Notes under the pieces: model-generated
Told to the model about the DNA's origin: nothing
Databases searched by the model: none
Seen by the model: the letters and a program-made list of their open reading frames with translations, nothing else
Origin: Lachnospiraceae bacterium
GTDB lineage: Bacteria; Bacillota_A; Clostridia; Lachnospirales; Lachnospiraceae
Direction: 5' to 3'
Assembly (NCBI GenBank): GCA_009774655.1
Contig: VSOD01000143.1
Coordinates: forward strand, 1-9,331
DNA: 9,331 bases
Shown here: positions 6,042 to 9,331 of the stretch, piece by piece
Layout of the letters: each line of letters opens with the position of its first letter
How positions within the stretch are numbered: the stretch's first letter is position 1
Made by a program: the position numbers and the translations under genes

Positions 6042-7189
6042 CTTTTACGTTTGTGTCAAATTATATCAACCATCACCAGATGCCGCTGTGCGAGGCGCTC
6101 CGGCGGGAACTGGGGGATGATTTTACCTTTATCCAGACCATGCCCATGGAGGAAGAGCGGGTCGCCATGGGGTGGGGCGTGGATATGCGGCAGCTGCCCT
6201 ATGTGCAGTGTCTGTACCAGGACGAGTATGCGTGCAGGAGGACGATCGCCGAGAGTGATGTAGTGCTGTTTGGCTGGTCTCAGCGGGAGGATATCGCGGC
6301 GGAGAGGCTTGCTTCCGGCAGGGCGACGATGCGCGTGAGCGAGCGGCTCTACAGAGAAGGTCAGTGGAAGGCGGTCTCCCCGCGGGGATTGGCGGCGAAA
6401 TATCAGGAGCATATCAAGTACCGGAAAAAGAATGTCTGTATGCTGTGTGCCGGCGCTTACACGGCGTCGGATTTTCATCTGATCGGGGCCTATCCGGGGA
6501 AGCTGTTCCGGTGGGGGTATTTTACCAGGCTGCGGACTTACAGTGAGGAGCAGTTTAACACCATGAAGGTGCAGGACGGCAGACTGCATATCGTGTGGGC
6601 GGGGCGTTTTATTCCGCTGAAACATCCGGAGTATGTGGTGCGTCTGGCGGGGACGCTGCGGGACAAAGGCTGCCCGTTTTTCGTACATATGCTGGGAGAC
6701 GGGGAACTGGAGCCGCAGATCAGGCAGGACGTGGAGCGGGCAGGACTGGCGGAGTCGTTCCGGTTCTATGGCTACACGGAGCCGGAGCGGGTACGGGACG
6801 TGATGGAGCAGTGCCATATCCACCTTTTTACCAGCAATCATCTGGAAGGCTGGGGGGCCGTGGTGAATGAAGGGATGAACAGCGGCTGTGTGGAAGTGGT
6901 CAATGAACAGGTGGGTGCGGCTCCTTATCTGATCCGGCACGGAGTAAACGGGCTGGTGTATCCGAAGGACAGATACGGGAAGATGGAGGCGCTGGTTCTG
7001 GATCTGTTTGAGAACTGGGAGACGCGCAGGCGTATGGGACGCGCGGCCTACGAGACAATCCGGGATGTGTGGAATGCGGAGTACGCGGCGAAAGAGCTGC
7101 TGCGGTTTGCGGAAGGACTGCTGCGCGGGGAAATTGTGCCGGGCAAAGAGGGCCCGCTTACCGCGGCGCCGATTCTGCGGCCGCGGTAA
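6038..7189 (+). CDS. Second GT4-family glycosyltransferase
   Basis: A 383-residue GT-B transferase, coupled by ATGA overlap to the GT4 before it and served by GGGAGA at 6025-6030, 7 nt from the ATG. The N-terminus 'FVSNYINHHQMPLCEAL' and 'FIQTMPMEEERVAMGW' are hallmarks of a GT4 group common in Firmicute polysaccharide loci. 'VVLFGWSQRE' and 'RVSERLY' follow. The donor domain includes 'VWAGRFIPLKHPEYVVRLA', 'HMLGDGELEP', 'FYGYTEPERV', and the E-x7-E motif in 'EGWGAVVNEGMNSGC' (E270, E278). After it the sequence reads 'VEVVNEQVGAAPYLI', where relatives more often show a plain 'A-S' at the N-E positions, a small departure. The last ten codons and the stop are part of a GC-rich inverted repeat (7158-7189), which gives a Pro/Arg tail 'APILRPR'. 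Two different GT4 genes side by side suggest two separate linkages. Confidence 0.92.
   Translation: MTFTFVSNYINHHQMPLCEALRRELGDDFTFIQTMPMEEERVAMGWGVDMRQLPYVQCLYQDEYACRRTIAESDVVLFGWSQREDIAAERLASGRATMRVSERLYREGQWKAVSPRGLAAKYQEHIKYRKKNVCMLCAGAYTASDFHLIGAYPGKLFRWGYFTRLRTYSEEQFNTMKVQDGRLHIVWAGRFIPLKHPEYVVRLAGTLRDKGCPFFVHMLGDGELEPQIRQDVERAGLAESFRFYGYTEPERVRDVMEQCHIHLFTSNHLEGWGAVVNEGMNSGCVEVVNEQVGAAPYLIRHGVNGLVYPKDRYGKMEALVLDLFENWETRRRMGRAAYETIRDVWNAEYAAKELLRFAEGLLRGEIVPGKEGPLTAAPILRPR
7158..7189 (+). repeat. Perfect 9-bp inverted repeat ending in the GT4 stop codon
   Basis: TTACCGCGG (7158-7166) is the exact reverse complement of CCGCGGTAA (7181-7189), with a 14-base loop. The final TAA is the stop codon of the second GT4 gene. 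The stem includes six G-C pairs in a row. A-rich sequence follows (AAAGGAAAG) rather than a T-run, so this is not a standard rho-independent terminator in either direction. It lies 30 bp before the next start codon and could affect termination of translation, mRNA stability or relative expression of the last genes. Confidence 0.6.
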
Positions 7190-7219
7190 AAGGAAAGACG
7201 GGGCGGGAACCTGGAAGAT

Positions 7220-8212
7220 ATGAACGAGAAGATTAGTGTTATCATACCGGTATACAATTCGATAGACTGTCTGGAGCGATGTGTGCGGTCGATCTGTGCG
7301 CAGACATATCAGGCGCTGGAAATTCTGCTGATCGACGACGGGTCTACGGACGGAACGGGAGCATTGTGCGAACGGCTGGCGCAGGAGGACGAACGCATCC
7401 TTGTCCGGCATAAGGAAAACGGCGGGGCTTCTTCGGCGCGGAATCTGGGTATCGGGCTGGCGTCGGGCGCCTATCTGGGATTTGTGGACAGCGACGATTA
7501 TATCGAGCCGGATATGTATGCGCTGATGATGCATGCCATGTGCGAACGGAAAGGGGATATCGTACAGATCTCCCGGGACGAGGTGGACGGGCAGGGACGG
7601 CGTCTGCCGGATGTGTGCATTCCGCCGGAGCAGGTCTGCTTCTGCAGTGCGGAGGATTTTCTGCGGGAACTGCTGCTGCACAGGGGGGATTGTTCGTTCT
7701 GCACCAAGCTGGTCAGGCGGGAACTGTTCGAGAGACACAGATTTCCGGAAGGTTTGCTGAACGAGGATTTCCGGCTTCTGGTGGATATGCTGCAGGAGAT
7801 AAAGGGGATCACGATTCTGCCCGGACAGTGTTATCATGTGGTGTGCCGGCAGGAGAGCACCACCCGCAGGAAAACGAAGGACAGCTTTTCCAGGGTTTTT
7901 ATAGATATCGTGGACAATGCAGACAGGATGCAGGCGCTTGTGGACCGGGCGTATCCGGAACTGCATGTGTATGCGATACGGTTTAATCTGTACCAGCGGC
8001 TGGATTACCTGCTGCATGTGCCCATCGTGCAGATGACGAAGGATAATGTTTTCTACGCGAAGGTAAAACGGTATTTGAGACGGCATGTTCAGGATACGGT
8101 GCGTAATCCGTATCTGACGGGAAAAAATAAGGCGTATCTGCTGCTTCTGACCGTGGCGCCGAGGATCGTGCGGCGGGTACATGCTTTTCTGCGGCGTTCT
8201 GTGTCAGGGTAA
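7220..8212 (+). CDS. Canonical family 2 glycosyltransferase (330 aa)
   Basis: This is a textbook GT2 enzyme of the WcaA type, expected to add a sugar in an inverting reaction on the cytoplasmic side. The GT-A core is clear: 'KISVIIPVYNSIDCLERCV' at residues 4-22, 'LLIDDGSTDGT' (36-46) for nucleotide binding, 'NGGASSARNLGI', and the metal-binding 'DSDDY' (90-94). 'SFCTKLVRRELF' (159-170) is the usual 's..NKLyrr' segment with Thr-Lys, and 'LNEDFRLLVDM' (180-190) carries the E-D of the acceptor side. 'CYHVVCRQEST' is the family's 'Y.Y..r..S' closing motif. A C-terminal extension of about 110 residues (after 220) is basic and partly hydrophobic near 298-312. ATG 7220 has GGAAG only 2 nt upstream; GGGCGGGA at 7201-7208 is better spaced. 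A 30-bp gap follows the previous gene, and the next start is 12 bp after the stop. Confidence 0.95.
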   Translation: MNEKISVIIPVYNSIDCLERCVRSICAQTYQALEILLIDDGSTDGTGALCERLAQEDERILVRHKENGGASSARNLGIGLASGAYLGFVDSDDYIEPDMYALMMHAMCERKGDIVQISRDEVDGQGRRLPDVCIPPEQVCFCSAEDFLRELLLHRGDCSFCTKLVRRELFERHRFPEGLLNEDFRLLVDMLQEIKGITILPGQCYHVVCRQESTTRRKTKDSFSRVFIDIVDNADRMQALVDRAYPELHVYAIRFNLYQRLDYLLHVPIVQMTKDNVFYAKVKRYLRRHVQDTVRNPYLTGKNKAYLLLLTVAPRIVRRVHAFLRRSVSG

Positions 8213-8224
8213 AAGGGGAAACAA

Positions 8225-9331
8225 ATGCAGAAGACAAAGAGAAACTATATCGTGATATTCCTGATGATCTGGGCGGTGCAGATGGCGGCCGCCTTCTATT
8301 TCTGTGTGCAGAAACAGGGATTTCATGAGGATGAATATTATACGTACTATTCCACGGCGCGCACCAACGGCTTCTATGTGGAGGACGGGCAGTGGATGGA
8401 GCGGGATACGTACCGCAATGAGTTCGTGGTTCTGCCGGGGCAGGGGTTCCGGTATGGGCTGGTGAAGCTGGTACAGTCCTGGGATGTGCACCCGCCGGTG
8501 TATTATTGGGTCTTCCATACGGCTGCTTCACTGGTGCCGAGGGTGTTCTCGAAATGGATCGGGCTGGCGGTGAACCTGGTGTTGTGGGGGATCAATATTG
8601 TACTTTATGCATATCTGGCATATCTCGTGAGCGGCCGCAGTGCGGGAATGACGCTGCTGGTGACGTTATTTTACGGACTTTCTCCGGCGGCCATGAGCGG
8701 CGTGGTCTTTATCAGAATGTACGAGATGCTGACGACGTTTGTTCTGCTGTGCGCGATCCTGCATGTGCGGGCGGTGGAGCATATGCTTGCAGGAAAGTGG
8801 GTGAAGCTGCCGGTGCTGCGGTGTCTTGTGCCGATGGCTGCGGTAACTTATCTGGGGTTTTTGACGCAGTATTATTATTTTATTTTTCTGTTTTATCTGG
8901 CGGCGGCGTTTGGCGTGTGGATGCTGTGGCGGGAGCGGAAGCTGTGGAACTGCGTGCGGTACGGCGTCAGCCAGGCAGTCGCGTTTGTGCTGGCTTATCT
9001 GACCTATCCGGCCTGTCTGGGGCAGATGTTCCGGGGGCAGAGAGGAGCGCAGGCCACGGAGAATTTCTTTGATCTGTCGAATACGCTGGAACGGCTGGAG
9101 TTTTTCTTCGGGCTGCTGGATGAGTATGTTTTTGGGAAAATGCTTCCGGCACTGCTGTTGATGATTCTGATACTGGCGGTGACGGCTTACAGGCAGAGAA
9201 GTCTGCGGAAGTTTAAGCGGGAGATGGAGAAGGGGAATGCCGATGCGGCGGCTGTGATATTGTCTTTTTCTGTGACGGGGTATTTTCTGACAGTGTCGAA
9301 GACGGCGCTTTTGCTGGGGGATACCTCGAAC
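8225..9331 (+). CDS. GT-C/GT39-like polytopic membrane glycosyltransferase, 3' truncated
   Basis: An open frame of 369 codons starts at ATG 8225, preceded by GGGG (8215-8218) 6 nt upstream, and runs to the last base with no stop, so the C-terminus is outside the window. It opens with a membrane helix (about 8-28), followed at once by 'FHEDEYYTY' (D36-E37). After a soluble loop comes 'WDVHPPVYYWVFH' (86-98). The acidic pair after TM1 and the 'D.HPPLYY...H' pattern are typical of PMT/ArnT-like GT-C transferases, which use polyprenyl-phosphate sugars on the outer face. More helices follow, with 'VFIRMYEMLTTF' (161-172) and 'GFLTQYYYFIFLFY' (211-224), then 'YPACLGQMFRGQRG', all consistent with that family. 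It probably decorates the polymer or repeat unit with a side-branch sugar, or modifies another surface acceptor. Both substrate and acceptor are inferred only from class and context. Confidence 0.86.
   Translation, partial: MQKTKRNYIVIFLMIWAVQMAAAFYFCVQKQGFHEDEYYTYYSTARTNGFYVEDGQWMERDTYRNEFVVLPGQGFRYGLVKLVQSWDVHPPVYYWVFHTAASLVPRVFSKWIGLAVNLVLWGINIVLYAYLAYLVSGRSAGMTLLVTLFYGLSPAAMSGVVFIRMYEMLTTFVLLCAILHVRAVEHMLAGKWVKLPVLRCLVPMAAVTYLGFLTQYYYFIFLFYLAAAFGVWMLWRERKLWNCVRYGVSQAVAFVLAYLTYPACLGQMFRGQRGAQATENFFDLSNTLERLEFFFGLLDEYVFGKMLPALLLMILILAVTAYRQRSLRKFKREMEKGNADAAAVILSFSVTGYFLTVSKTALLLGDTSN

Noticed and set aside
6056..8182. 708-codon open frame on the minus strand across the second GT4 and the GT2 gene
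   Set aside because: Both sense genes share one reading register and the antisense codons are exact complements of the sense codons. The frame stays open only because TTA, CTA and TCA codons are rare in these CTG-rich genes. The product is Arg/Pro/His-rich and resembles no protein family.
7177..8638. Three GCGGCCGC sites (7177, 8285, 8631) as a possible repeated signal
   Set aside because: Spacing and flanks differ, two lie in ordinary coding sequence, and such octamers are expected in GC-rich Arg/Ala/Pro codons.
8506..9072. 188-codon forward open frame inside the GT-C gene
   Set aside because: It is a shifted-frame shadow of the membrane protein. The true frame from 8225 shows membrane helices and family motifs throughout.

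Overview
The window is a stretch of a Gram-positive exopolysaccharide or capsule locus. All nine genes lie on the + strand and are tightly packed. The organism is most likely a moderately high-GC clostridial Firmicute, with Lachnospiraceae the best guess. This rests on remembered family resemblance: an EpsG-type polymerase, a priming transferase with an 'RPERPE...YGKYNTTPYDKLK' C-terminal block, and GT4 proteins of a style common in that family. It also rests on purine-rich AGGAG/GGGGA ribosome binding sites and on codon use dominated by CTG, CGG and GCG with occasional ATA, AGG and TTA. No species can be named from the sequence.

Layout. Positions 2-763 hold the 3' part of a polyprenyl-phosphate sugar-1-phosphate transferase (the priming enzyme), cut by the left edge. 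Positions 800-1771 encode a Wzz/YveK-like chain-length protein with an unusual cytoplasmic tail. A GT2-like transferase (1774-2601) overlaps an EpsG-type polymerase (2598-3752) by ATGA. A WcaE-like GT2 (3813-4652) follows a 60-bp gap. After a 102-bp gap come two GT4 transferases (4755-6041 and 6038-7189), also joined by an ATGA overlap. A canonical GT2 (7220-8212) follows. A multi-spanning GT-C/GT39-like membrane transferase starts at 8225 and runs off the right edge.

How they should work together (inference from family roles): the priming enzyme loads sugar-1-phosphate on undecaprenyl phosphate, and the five soluble or membrane-associated transferases extend it at the inner face of the membrane. 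A flippase, not seen here, exports the unit. The EpsG-type protein polymerises it under control of the Wzz-like protein. The GT-C protein probably adds a sugar from a polyprenyl-phosphate donor on the outer face. No flippase, tyrosine kinase/phosphatase pair, regulator or nucleotide-sugar synthesis gene lies inside the window, so the locus must continue on one or both sides or rely on genes elsewhere.

There are no tRNA, rRNA, CRISPR, IS or phage features, and no gene-free stretch longer than about 100 bp. I see no wholly new system. The points most worth a second look are the Walker-less kinase-like tail on the chain-length protein, two hairpins built around stop codons (4640-4661 and 7158-7189), a possible alternative fold over a ribosome binding site (4723-4754), and the truncated GT-C gene.
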